64,000 nucleotides of DNA from Candidatus Nitrosotenuis cloacae (lineage in GTDB: Archaea > Thermoproteota > Nitrososphaeria > Nitrososphaerales > Nitrosopumilaceae): the NCBI RefSeq assembly GCF_000955905.1, contig NZ_CP011097.1:186001-250000 (forward strand). Reading direction: 5' to 3'. The first letter of the stretch is position 1, and the number at the start of each line of letters is the position of its first letter. Both the position numbers and the translations under genes were made by a program. Shown piece by piece: positions 32,726 to 40,004 of the stretch. The notes beneath the pieces are model-generated. The model was not told the DNA's origin and did not search any database. It saw only the letters and a list, made by a program, of their open reading frames with translations.

Positions 32726-32794
32726 GTTCTAAAAGAAAAAGTTGGCGATCTGAGAATTATCAGCATCTTTTTACAAAAGATAAACAAACATAAT

Positions 32795-33358
32795 GTGATT
32801 TCATTGGTAGAGCGAAAGACTAACTGGCGTTATTTTGGGCCTTACCTGATAGGTGGCGGCATCTTTCTTGCCATGTTGGGTGTTGTTATTGATTTTTCAG
32901 ATGTTTGGTCTATAGAACAACATTATCCACCGTTTGATGTAACAGCAGATAGTAACAGCTATGTTTCCTTCCTTTTAATGCATACCGAAAAACTCGAAAT
33001 ACATATTCTCATAAGTGGCGGTAACCAAAAACTGATTTATTACATAACGGACGCTAAAAACGTAATTCTGATAGATAAAACTCCAATATCCAATGATCAA
33101 CGGTTCGCCTTTCAACCACGTTATGATGGAACGTATTTCTTGCTATTTGAAAATGAGGGTGGTAGACCTGAAACAAAGACAGTTACAATTACTTATGCGG
33201 TAACTGATGCAAGTGTTTTAGTTCCAGACCATCTAAGAGGATTTGTAATCTTGGTTTTGGGTTTCATTTCCGTTGCTGGTATTGGGATTTCATTACGAAA
33301 CTCATTCAAAAAACCAGAAAGACCGGGTACAAAATCAGAGAAACCCGGCGGTGAATAA
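32795..33358 (+). CDS. Two-helix membrane protein with extracellular domain
   Basis: The 187-residue protein starts with GTG, has an N-terminal membrane helix (PYLIGGGIFLAMLGVVI), a beta-rich external domain of about 105 residues, a second helix (LRGFVILVLGFISVAGIGI) and a short cytoplasmic tail. The tail ends in KPERPGTKSEKPG, the same motif that ends the next gene. Membrane layout is clear, function unknown. Confidence 0.65.
   Translation: MISLVERKTNWRYFGPYLIGGGIFLAMLGVVIDFSDVWSIEQHYPPFDVTADSNSYVSFLLMHTEKLEIHILISGGNQKLIYYITDAKNVILIDKTPISNDQRFAFQPRYDGTYFLLFENEGGRPETKTVTITYAVTDASVLVPDHLRGFVILVLGFISVAGIGISLRNSFKKPERPGTKSEKPGGE
33308..33349 (+). repeat. Duplicated tail segment (copy 1 of 2)
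   Basis: A 41-base stretch encoding KPERPGTKSEKPG recurs at 33842-33882 with one mismatch. Within it CCGGGT and ACCCGG are inverted with a 14-base loop, so the coding repeat can also form a hairpin at the RNA level. Confidence 0.75.
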
Positions 33359-33420
33359 TTAACAATATGTAAAATATTTCATCACTCAACAATAAAAACG
33401 CACATGAAAATGTTGTATAC

Positions 33421-33897
33421 ATGGTAACGTATGATGAATTTTACAAAATGGAAAAAAATGAATCAGACAAATCGAAGGACACCGACTTGATATTTTTCAT
33501 TAAAGTTGCAAAAGAAGCTCTTAAACCATTGATAAAATATCCATTATCAACAAATGATATTTACGATCACGTTAACCAGAAAAATTTCAAGATACCGACA
33601 GAAGAATTCAATAGGCTCATGAACTCATTAGTCGATAAAGGCTTTATTGAAAGTAGGACACAAGACGAAATTTCATATTTTGGTTTTCCAGATGAAAAAA
33701 ATAAAAAAAGTTTTGAGTTGGACTATTTCCCAAAATGTAATGAAACGAAACTCCCGCTAGATGAAAGAGATGGACTTGGGCATGCAGTTAAACAATATTT
33801 TGATTACATAAAGGGTGAACGTCGTCTTGATGAAGTAAAACAAAAACCAGAAAGACCGGGTACAAAACCAGAGAAACCCGGCAAGCCTATATTCTAA
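33421..33897 (+). CDS. Hypothetical protein with helix-turn-helix-like middle
   Basis: The 158-residue protein is polar. Residues about 25-80 (FIKVAKEALKPLIKYPLSTNDIYDHV and EFNRLMNSLVDKGFIESR) have the order of a winged helix. The C-terminus ends with KPERPGTKPEKPG, the same tail as the membrane protein upstream, so the two may have exchanged DNA by recombination. It overlaps the next gene by 11 bases tail to tail. Confidence 0.58.
   Translation: MVTYDEFYKMEKNESDKSKDTDLIFFIKVAKEALKPLIKYPLSTNDIYDHVNQKNFKIPTEEFNRLMNSLVDKGFIESRTQDEISYFGFPDEKNKKSFELDYFPKCNETKLPLDERDGLGHAVKQYFDYIKGERRLDEVKQKPERPGTKPEKPGKPIF
33842..33882 (+). repeat. Duplicated tail segment (copy 2 of 2)
   Basis: This is the second copy of the 41-base segment, again containing the CCGGGT/ACCCGG hairpin, at the 3' end of the downstream gene. 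Confidence 0.75.
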
Positions 33898-34378
33898 CCC
33901 ATCTGTCCTTTGCAAGATGGACAAAATATCCAAACGACAAACAAAGTCCACTCCATACCGATAAAACAAAACTCCCAAAGACAGAATGCAATAGAATTGC
34001 AACAACCCCACCAAACAAGAGGCCCGCACGCATCGTATGCACGAACTGCCTGTGACTCGGCATCAATTTAGTATAGAAAACCAGAGCAACTATGCCATGA
34101 GCCAGAGATAACATAATGCCAAGTTTCAACATAACAAAGGAAATCAGAACGATTGCTCCGGGAACTAGAATCTGGAAAATTTTGTGAATCGGTGCATTTC
34201 TTGAATCAATATCGGGAAGATCACTTCCTAAGACTATCATTATTACTCCAAACAGCGACAACGCAAACACGTCATAACCAGTCGGGATAATTCCACGAGA
34301 GTAAGCAAAGACAAGAAGCAAAACAACTCCGAGACTTGCAATGATTCCCGAGTCGATATGTTCTTTCATGTAAGGCAT
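33887..34378 (-). CDS. DUF457/YdjM-like membrane-bound putative hydrolase
   Basis: The 163-residue protein has four or five membrane helices and the family motifs SDLPDID near residue 52, an SHRQFVHT segment near 108 and GYFVHLAKD near the C-terminus. These form a putative metal site of the LexA-binding, membrane-associated hydrolase family. Its ATG overlaps the stop of a short frame that matches the integrase C-terminal tail. A decayed copy lies at 44071-44387, so this gene belongs to the element's right-end module. Confidence 0.8.
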   Translation of the reverse strand: MPYMKEHIDSGIIASLGVVLLLVFAYSRGIIPTGYDVFALSLFGVIMIVLGSDLPDIDSRNAPIHKIFQILVPGAIVLISFVMLKLGIMLSLAHGIVALVFYTKLMPSHRQFVHTMRAGLLFGGVVAILLHSVFGSFVLSVWSGLCLSFGYFVHLAKDRWVRI

Positions 34379-34584
34379 TATGCGGCCTCCAAAATGCTTA
34401 GAAAACGCCGTAAACCCCCGTTTTCCCTAATCATTTTCTTTACGACAATAATCCCGTTAGGAAATTCCTTGATGGAAACAAAAATGGGGGAGGTTTCGTT
34501 ACCCTGTGGGTGGTGAAGCCCTTTGGGCCCATTACCCTCTGGGTAGCGAAACCCAGTAAATTCAAACTCTTCGTTATGATTTTT
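34378..34584 (-). pseudogene. Integrase C-terminal-tail-like open frame (no start)
   Basis: An open frame without a start codon ends SPIFVSIKEFPNG...LSILEAA at the TAA overlapping the DUF457 ATG. It parallels, residue by residue, the frame at 44387-44544 that continues the integrase across the attachment core. Substitutions between the copies are mostly conservative or silent, which suggests past selection on protein. It is best read as the relic right end of another copy of the element. Confidence 0.6.
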
Positions 34585-34672
34585 TCAATTATGTTTACAA
34601 CAAGTTCGAGATTTTCTATTTTCATTTAAAAGGAAGGTAGCGAGCCCTTCTCGGTTTCGTTACCTTAACTAT
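34493..34672. repeat. GGTTTCGTTACC palindromic repeats
   Basis: GGTTTCGTTACCC near 34493 is matched in inverted orientation by GGGTAGCGAAACCC near 34543-34556. GGTAGCGAGCCC and TCGGTTTCGTTACC near 34637-34672 form another inverted pair. The units lie exactly where the right-end module at 34 kb departs from the one at 44 kb. They may be the scar or attachment site of a separate integration. A simple terminator explanation is possible for the last hairpin. Confidence 0.6.
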
Positions 34673-34693
34673 GTTCATTTTTTCGAATTACCT

Positions 34694-35812
34694 TCACCGT
34701 ATATCACTAGGCTCTTCATTGATTGTTAGATGTTGAGCTTTTCTTCCAGCCTTTACGATCTCTTCCCTGCTAAGATGTTGATGCAATACGATTTTTGCCA
34801 TCTCTATGCTTCTTCGAATCAGATCCTTTGCCCCATTTTTTAGATCATCACTTTCTGCAACGTAAGCGATGTTGCGTTCCATGTCTTCTGCATCCCAACC
34901 TCGCGTATGTGCGATAAATGGGAATGTGGGAAACACAAATCCAAGCTCTGAAAAAAAGCCCAGCATGTGGCCTGCAACGTCCTGTACATTATCCTGTCCT
35001 CCAGTTATGATGAATGAAGCAACCTTGTTTTGGATCAAAACTCTGTTGTTTATTGTGATCTGGTTCTGAACACAATTCATTCTCTCAATCATTTTGTGGT
35101 ATAGCGAGCTTGCGGCGCCCCAGCGGATAGGCGTTGCAACAATTACTACATCTGCCCAATAAATTAACGCTTCATACACCTGAGCAAGTTGATCTGTCTC
35201 ATCCATTTGAGTAATGGAACAAGGCCAAGTGCAAGCAAAAGCACTTTTAGAGTAAAACCCCTCACATGCCCTGAATTTGAGATCGTTTAGTCTAATGAAC
35301 ATGGTCTGGGCTGAGAGCTCATTTTTTGCATAATCAATTGCTACTTCAAGCAATTTATCCGAAGTCGAATAGCGCGGATTTTTAGAGTCCATTATAGTAG
35401 TTGATATCCCAACGACCCTGATTGGCCCTTCCTCTCGTTTGATTGGCCTTTCAAGTTGGTGAGGCGGATGCGCACTTTTGTGTACTTTGGTTATTGGATT
35501 AGTATCGATGAAAAGATGATTATTTTTAATTTTGAGTTCATACTGAGGTACTTTATCTTCATATCCTGGCGGAGCAGAACCTGTTACTCTGTGGAACTGC
35601 CAATAATGCCATGGACAGACGATATGATCTCCGTCTATCTTTCCCTTTCCTAGTGGTCCTCCAACATGAGTACAAACTCCCAAGATGGCGCCAAATTGCT
35701 CATCCTTGTAAGATAATGCAATTGGTTTTCCTTGGACAGAAATCTCTCTGAGTGGAGGATCTTTTAGTGAATCTACTGAACCAAGATCAAGCCAATTTTT
35801 TTCCAACATCAT
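34694..35812 (-). CDS. Rieske ferredoxin domain fused to flavodoxin-like NAD(P)H:FMN reductase
   Basis: The 372-residue protein has an N-terminal Rieske domain with C47-T-H49 in VCTHVGGPLG and C66-P-W-H69, which bind a 2Fe-2S cluster. Residues about 130-370 form a flavodoxin-like NADPH-dependent FMN reductase, with VVGISTTIMDSKNPRYS for phosphate binding and VATPIRWGAASSLYHKMIERM. Fusion of a Rieske donor to a flavoprotein suggests a self-contained reductase. It is divergent from thioredoxin, with octamer operators between them, so it belongs to the redox-stress group. Confidence 0.88.
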   Translation of the reverse strand: MMLEKNWLDLGSVDSLKDPPLREISVQGKPIALSYKDEQFGAILGVCTHVGGPLGKGKIDGDHIVCPWHYWQFHRVTGSAPPGYEDKVPQYELKIKNNHLFIDTNPITKVHKSAHPPHQLERPIKREEGPIRVVGISTTIMDSKNPRYSTSDKLLEVAIDYAKNELSAQTMFIRLNDLKFRACEGFYSKSAFACTWPCSITQMDETDQLAQVYEALIYWADVVIVATPIRWGAASSLYHKMIERMNCVQNQITINNRVLIQNKVASFIITGGQDNVQDVAGHMLGFFSELGFVFPTFPFIAHTRGWDAEDMERNIAYVAESDDLKNGAKDLIRRSIEMAKIVLHQHLSREEIVKAGRKAQHLTINEEPSDIR

Positions 35813-35859
35813 ACACAGCGTTTGAGATTAAAAAAGCCTTACCCCGAGATATAGTAAAG

Positions 35860-35889
35860 TTTGGAATCTATTTGGTAATCAATTGGTAA
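35860..35889. promoter_or_regulatory. Tandem octamer operator, thioredoxin/Rieske promoter
   Basis: Three octamers, TTTGGAAT, TTTGGTAA and ATTGGTAA, start at 35860, 35871 and 35882, exactly 11 bases apart with 3-base spacers. TATA-like CTATTAAG follows, about 25-30 bases before the thioredoxin ATG. The array lies between the divergent Rieske-flavodoxin and thioredoxin genes. Confidence 0.7.
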
Positions 35890-35922
35890 AACTATTAAGA
35901 ACATTGCTGTAATCTAGTGTTT

Positions 35923-36282
35923 ATGGTAGTAGAAGATGTCACAGAAGGACAATGGAATGAGAAAGTTCTATCTCAAGACCATGTCGCAGTTGACTTTTGG
36001 GCTCCTTGGTGTCCGTTTTGTGTCAAACTTGCTCCTGTGTTTGAGCAAGTTTCAGGCGAAGTTTCTGATATGAAGTTCGTTAAGGTAAATGTACAAAATG
36101 AGCAAAACATTGCCTCAAAATATGGCGTCCTGGGAATACCTGCAATCAAATTCTTTTGTCATGGAAAAGAAGTTGGTGGAGTTGTTGGCTACCGAACGAA
36201 AGAACAATTAAAACAGGACATCGCAAAAGTTCGAGCCGAAGATGAATCTTGCGTTGCAAATTCATCAGACATGAAACGATAA
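35923..36282 (+). CDS. trx: Thioredoxin
   Basis: From the ATG at 35923 the protein is 119 residues with a thioredoxin fold and active site WAPWCPFC (C30 and C33), plus the cis-proline loop GIPAIKFF. It reduces disulfides using the thioredoxin reductase encoded 2 kb downstream and can regenerate the neighbouring MsrA and MsrB. CPFC is a variant of the usual CGPC. A GTG six bases upstream is a less likely start. Confidence 0.92.
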   Translation: MVVEDVTEGQWNEKVLSQDHVAVDFWAPWCPFCVKLAPVFEQVSGEVSDMKFVKVNVQNEQNIASKYGVLGIPAIKFFCHGKEVGGVVGYRTKEQLKQDIAKVRAEDESCVANSSDMKR

Positions 36283-36298
36283 TTACTTGTTTGCAGAA

Positions 36299-36784
36299 TT
36301 AATTGCGAATTCTATCATTAAAACTACAAGCGTGCGTGCCACCTTTGACCAGATAATGTTGATGATAGTCTTCAGCATTATAGAATGTTGAGGCTCTTGT
36401 AATTTCTGTAACTATAGGTCTACTGAATCTACCAGAATTATCAAGTTTTTTCTTTAGGTTTATGGCTGTATTTTTCTGGTCCTCATCATGATAGAAAACT
36501 ACCGATCTGTATTGTGAGCCAACGTCTGGACCTTGCCTGTCTTGGGTTGTAGGATCATGGTTATCCCAAAAGATCTCCAATAGCTTTTCATAGGAAATGA
36601 TTTTTGGGTCAAATTCTATCTGCACAGACTCTGCATGACCAGTTCTTCCAGAACAAACATTCTTGTATGTTGGATTCTCGAGATGGCCACCAGTATAACC
36701 GACAACCGTTGATGTCACTCCTTTAGTGGTTCTGAAGAGCTCTTCAACTCCCCAAAAACATCCAGCGGCAAATGTTGCCTTCAT
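36299..36784 (-). CDS. msrA: Peptide methionine sulfoxide reductase A
   Basis: The 161-residue enzyme has the catalytic GCFWG motif with C9, then GYTGG, GHAESVQIEFDP and an HDPTTQDRQGPDVGSQYRS segment, all diagnostic of MsrA. It reduces the S-form of methionine sulfoxide in oxidised proteins or free methionine, with electrons from thioredoxin. It is convergent with the thioredoxin gene. Its promoter shares an almost identical stretch of about 30 bases with the dps promoter. Confidence 0.96.
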   Translation of the reverse strand: MKATFAAGCFWGVEELFRTTKGVTSTVVGYTGGHLENPTYKNVCSGRTGHAESVQIEFDPKIISYEKLLEIFWDNHDPTTQDRQGPDVGSQYRSVVFYHDEDQKNTAINLKKKLDNSGRFSRPIVTEITRASTFYNAEDYHQHYLVKGGTHACSFNDRIRN

Positions 36785-36818
36785 GGCTGTAATTAAGAAA
36801 TAATAGTTTATAATATTT

Positions 36819-36837
36819 TTACCAAAGCTATTCCAAA
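36819..36837 (-). promoter_or_regulatory. Octamer operator, msrA promoter
   Basis: Read on the minus strand, TTTGGAAT-AGC-TTTGGTAA precedes AAATATTATAAAC, a TATA element. The octamer pair has the same 11-base period as in the thioredoxin, dps, cupredoxin and msrB promoters. Confidence 0.7.
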
Positions 36838-36856
36838 TTGTTTCTTTGAAGTCGAT

Positions 36857-37143
36857 CTAAAGTATAGATTGAATTAGTGTGATCCCCACCCGCCTTATTA
36901 CAAACTGGCAGTTAGTGCAGCTTAAAATATGATTAGGATAGTTTTTCAATTCTGACTTTATGCCTTCAAGAGCACATCTTGGGCAGGTAAACGGTTCAGT
37001 TAATTTGTTCTTAACTTTTTTTCCTAACCAATTGCATTTTTCACAAATATATCATCAGTGAGGCGTTTCAATTTTGTTTTAATATTTTCTAAGGCGCACC
37101 TTGGACAGAGTTTTTCCTCCTTTAAGACATCATCTTCCGTCAC
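36857..37143 (-). pseudogene. Frameshifted zinc-ribbon protein
   Basis: From the GTG at 37141-37143 the frame reads LCPRCALENIKTKLKRL and then stops early. A one-base shift in the T run at about 37048-37053 restores CEKCNWLGKKV, then FTCPRCALEG and SCTNCQFVIRR, ending at 36857. This would be a 95-residue protein with four paired-cysteine knuckles. The promoter (AAACTATTAAGAGCATT) closely resembles that of thioredoxin. A palindrome, CTCAGATCTGAG, lies at 37185-37196. Recent decay or a sequencing error are both possible. Confidence 0.65.
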
Positions 37144-37267
37144 AAACACTAGATCTAGGTAATGCTCTTAATAGTTTACTTTAACTCAGATCTGAGATCA
37201 TTGTTTTACTTTGCAGAATAACAAATCTACAGGTTATACTTGAAAATATTGAGTCATTTTTCGGATT

Positions 37268-37297
37268 ATTGGAAACAATTTGGAATAGCTTTGGTAA
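37268..37297 (+). promoter_or_regulatory. Tandem octamer operator, dps promoter
   Basis: ATTGGAAA, TTTGGAAT and TTTGGTAA start at 37268, 37279 and 37290, again 11 bases apart, and are followed by AAATAATATAAAC, a TATA element about 30 bases before the dps ATG. Confidence 0.7.
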
Positions 37298-37331
37298 AAA
37301 TAATATAAACTAGATTTTGTGTTATCCTGTA

Positions 37332-37808
37332 ATGAACAACATAAAAATCGGAATTTCAGACAAAAACAGACAGATAGTAATCGACCTTTTGGGTAAATTG
37401 TTGGCGGACGAATATGTTTTGTATACCAAGACTCGAAATTATCATTGGAATGTTGTAGGTTCACATTTTAATGATCTTCACAAGTTCTTTGAATCCCAGT
37501 ATGAGGAAATAGATTCAGACATTGACGAGATTGCAGAACGAATTAGATCTCTTGGAGAGAAAACTAATTCTACGCTTGCCGAGTTTGTCAAAAATGCCAG
37601 AATAAAAGAGCATCCCGGAGAATTTCCATCCGCAGACAAGATGATCTCAAATCTTGTTGCAGACCACGAGAATCTTATTCAGATCTTAAGAGCTGACGTT
37701 ATTACATGTGAAGAAAACAACGATGCTGGAACTGCGGACTTTCTTACCGGTCTGATGGAAAAACACGAAAAGACCGCCTGGATGTTGCGCTCTGTTTTAG
37801 AAAAATAG
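37332..37808 (+). CDS. dps: Dps family ferritin-like protein
   Basis: From the ATG at 37332 the protein is 158 residues. The Dps signature is clear: YHWNVVGSHFNDLHKFFESQ followed by YEEIDSDIDEIAERIRSLG, which carries the histidines and acidic residues of the ferroxidase site between subunits, and an HENLIQILR helix. Dps stores iron, uses hydrogen peroxide as oxidant and can shield DNA. Its gene lies in the stress cargo under an octamer promoter. Confidence 0.94.
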   Translation: MNNIKIGISDKNRQIVIDLLGKLLADEYVLYTKTRNYHWNVVGSHFNDLHKFFESQYEEIDSDIDEIAERIRSLGEKTNSTLAEFVKNARIKEHPGEFPSADKMISNLVADHENLIQILRADVITCEENNDAGTADFLTGLMEKHEKTAWMLRSVLEK

Positions 37809-37866
37809 AGCAAGAACTTCTTTTTCTGAGATAATATTCCCACAAGCTAAAAATTAAAAAAAGAAT

Positions 37867-38133
37867 TTATGGACAGCCTTCCATCTTTTGGATGAAAAAG
37901 CCATTCGTTTTGATTGCGTCCTCTACTGGCTTCGGTGCACCTTGTGAATGACAGAAGTGACATTCTTCTGTTGTAACTTTTGCACTATCTTCACCTATAG
38001 TTTTGAGCCATTGTTTGGCATATTCGATTGCCTTGCCATGGTCTTTTTCTGATGTTATGACATCAAAGTGCATCGTGTGGCCGTCTTTTGCCTCTACGTA
38101 TGTGTCGTAGACATATATTTCCGCCATAAACAT
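37867..38133 (-). CDS. DUF2024 family protein
   Basis: The 88-residue protein closely follows the DUF2024 pattern: YVYDTYVEAKDGHTMHFDVI, an AIEYAKQWLKTIGE helix, TTEECHFCHSQGAP and a final FIQKMEGCP. The conserved cysteines and histidines suggest metal binding, but the role is not known. It is convergent with dps and downstream of thioredoxin reductase on the same strand. Confidence 0.85.
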   Translation of the reverse strand: MFMAEIYVYDTYVEAKDGHTMHFDVITSEKDHGKAIEYAKQWLKTIGEDSAKVTTEECHFCHSQGAPKPVEDAIKTNGFFIQKMEGCP

Positions 38134-38190
38134 CTGACCTTGGCATTATTCTTAACTATTTTCCCAACTGATTACCAGAGATCTATAGGG

Positions 38191-39102
38191 TTATTTTGTT
38201 TCTAGATATCTTATTGCATCGATAGCCGCTTGTGCTCCAGTCCCTGCCGCAGTAACAGCTTGGCGATATTCGTAATCAAACACATCACCTGCAACAAAAA
38301 CTCCTTTTACACTTGTTCTGCTCTTTTCTACACGCCTAACAAAGCCATTGGGTAGAATGTCTACTTTACCACGGAACACTTCAGTGTTTGGTTTGTGTCC
38401 TATTGCAATGAAAACTGCACTACAAGGAATTTTTTTTATCTCTCTTGTTTTTACATTCTCAATTTTTACACCAGTAACATTATCTTTTCCTTGAATTTCT
38501 TTTACTATGCTCCACCAGACAAACTCTATTTTTGATTCATTAAATGCCCTTTGTTGAAGTGTGTGAGTTGCTCTAAGTTCGTCTCTTCTATTGATCACTG
38601 TCACTTTTTTGGCTATTTTTGCCATGAATAAAGCATCTTCAATTGCAACATCACCACCACCGACAAGGCAGATATCTTTATCTTTGAAGAAAAAACCATC
38701 GCATGTTGCGCAGGCAGAAACGCCTTTACCTTTAAGGCGTTCTTCAGATTCAAGACCTAGCCATAAAGCTGATGCGCCAGTTGCGATAATTACAACATCT
38801 GTAGTCAGTTCTTTTTCTATAGTTTTGATTACAAATGGTTGTTTTCGAAAATCAACTTCAGTCACAGTACTATCTAGAAACTTTGCACCCACCTTTCCAG
38901 CCTGCTCGCGCACCTTAGTCATTAGATCGGGTCCTAATATGCCTCCTGGAAACCCCGGAAAGTTTTCTACGTCTGTTGTAAAAATCAACTGTCCTCCCAG
39001 TTGGTCGCCTGAAATGACAGTTGTGTCAATTCCTGCTCGAACTAGATAAATTGAAGAAGTTAGTCCTGCGGGCCCAGATCCAATCACAACCGCCTTTGCC
39101 AT
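38191..39102 (-). CDS. trxB: Thioredoxin reductase
   Basis: From the ATG at 39100-39102 the protein is 303 residues with FAD-binding GSGPAG at 8-13, NADPH-binding GGGDVA at 148-153 and the redox pair in CATCDG at 131-136. A C-terminal GVFVAGDV closes the FAD site. It passes electrons from NADPH to the thioredoxin at 35923 and so to MsrA and MsrB. A TATATATA-like run about 25 bases upstream indicates a leaderless start. An upstream ATG at 39120 would lie in that promoter. Confidence 0.95.
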   Translation of the reverse strand: MAKAVVIGSGPAGLTSSIYLVRAGIDTTVISGDQLGGQLIFTTDVENFPGFPGGILGPDLMTKVREQAGKVGAKFLDSTVTEVDFRKQPFVIKTIEKELTTDVVIIATGASALWLGLESEERLKGKGVSACATCDGFFFKDKDICLVGGGDVAIEDALFMAKIAKKVTVINRRDELRATHTLQQRAFNESKIEFVWWSIVKEIQGKDNVTGVKIENVKTREIKKIPCSAVFIAIGHKPNTEVFRGKVDILPNGFVRRVEKSRTSVKGVFVAGDVFDYEYRQAVTAAGTGAQAAIDAIRYLETK

Positions 39103-39173
39103 AAAAATCCTTACGCACATTTAAATATATACATATACAAAGTTTTTTAGTAATAGATCCCAACTAATCTCCA

Positions 39174-39533
39174 ATGTATATCTGTGACGAATGCCATGAG
39201 GACCAACAACATTCAAAATATCATGTCCCAGCAATACTTCATTCCAAAAATAGGAACAGAATTCTTCATTTAGAGTGCTGCTCGCGGGAAAACCTGGTCA
39301 ATAGAATAAACGAGATTATAGAGTCTGAAATAATGTTTTATGAGGATGTTTCTAAGCTAGTTGAAAACTTTAACTCTGAAACCCTAGAAAAATTCAAGAA
39401 AAAATATGGAACCTATGAAGAGATTATAGGAAGCATGAAATATGATCCTATGCAAGATGCAATGTTAGCAAGTCAAATTGATAAATTTCTAGAGATTTTG
39501 GCCGTGATTAACGAACTTGAGAAACATTTGTAG
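39174..39533 (+). CDS. Hypothetical protein with N-terminal cysteine/histidine site
   Basis: The 119-residue protein opens with YICDECHEDQQHSKYH and a later LECCSRENL, a possible zinc site, and then is helical (NLVNRINEIIESEIMFYEDV and DKFLEILAVINELEKHL). I do not recognise it. It is divergent from trxB with about 70 bases between starts and precedes the ArsR-like regulator. Confidence 0.6.
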   Translation: MYICDECHEDQQHSKYHVPAILHSKNRNRILHLECCSRENLVNRINEIIESEIMFYEDVSKLVENFNSETLEKFKKKYGTYEEIIGSMKYDPMQDAMLASQIDKFLEILAVINELEKHL

Positions 39534-39568
39534 TTTAGATTGATAAAAACAGAGAGAGGATTAGCGAA

Positions 39569-39910
39569 CTACAACTTAGTTATTATTTCCTCAAAAAGTT
39601 GTTGATTCTGCTTAAATAACGGAGACACAAAATAGGTATTGATCCCACCATTTCTGAATCTTTCAACAAGATGATTTTTCTCTAGTGTATTTAGATGATG
39701 TTTTATTACCTTGTAATCTATCCCAATATGTCGAGACATTTGATTTGGGTTGCTAGGTCTACCCGCTAGAAGATTTACGATTTTGATTCTGTTTGCGGTT
39801 CCTCTAGCAGAGGAAAACAAGTTCCAAAACAGTTTTTTTGTGTCTGGGTGAGTTGGAATTTCGATTTTATGAATATTCTTCGCCTTCATGTTCATACCAA
39901 CTGATATCAT
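39569..39910 (-). CDS. ArsR-like winged-helix regulator
   Basis: The 113-residue protein has an ArsR-type winged helix: TKKLFWNLFSSARGTANRIKI, LLAGRPSNPNQMSRHIGIDYKVIKHHLNTLEKNHLVERF, then an NTYFVSPLF wing. No metal-binding cysteine pair is visible. A 46-base palindrome overlaps the ATG at 39910 and probably provides self-regulation. In-frame ATGs at 39895 and 39889 are alternative starts and would place the palindrome fully upstream. It is divergent from a ribbon-helix-helix gene. Confidence 0.82.
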   Translation of the reverse strand: MISVGMNMKAKNIHKIEIPTHPDTKKLFWNLFSSARGTANRIKIVNLLAGRPSNPNQMSRHIGIDYKVIKHHLNTLEKNHLVERFRNGGINTYFVSPLFKQNQQLFEEIITKL

Positions 39911-39950
39911 AATATCAATTATAAACGTTCTTATAATTGATATTATGATA
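39905..39950. promoter_or_regulatory. Large perfect palindrome (operator)
   Basis: Two 20-base arms (39905-39924 and 39931-39950, containing TAATATCAATTATAA) are perfect inverted copies around the 6-base centre ACGTTC. A second palindrome, ATATCATGATAT, is at about 39963-39974. Both lie between the divergent ArsR-like and ribbon-helix-helix genes and contain ATATCAAT-type half sites. Confidence 0.78.
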
Positions 39951-40004
39951 GCATATTATAACATATCATGATATCAATATATAAAGGCAACTAGGTGAAA
40001 TTGT

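Noticed and set aside
34493-34556. Possible tRNA in the GGTTTCGTTACC region
   Set aside because: The inverted repeats do not form D and T arms with a 7-base anticodon loop.
34440-34625. 61-residue minus-strand ORF near the palindromes
   Set aside because: Its frame differs from the one conserved between the two right-end modules, and its repeats only reflect the palindromic DNA.
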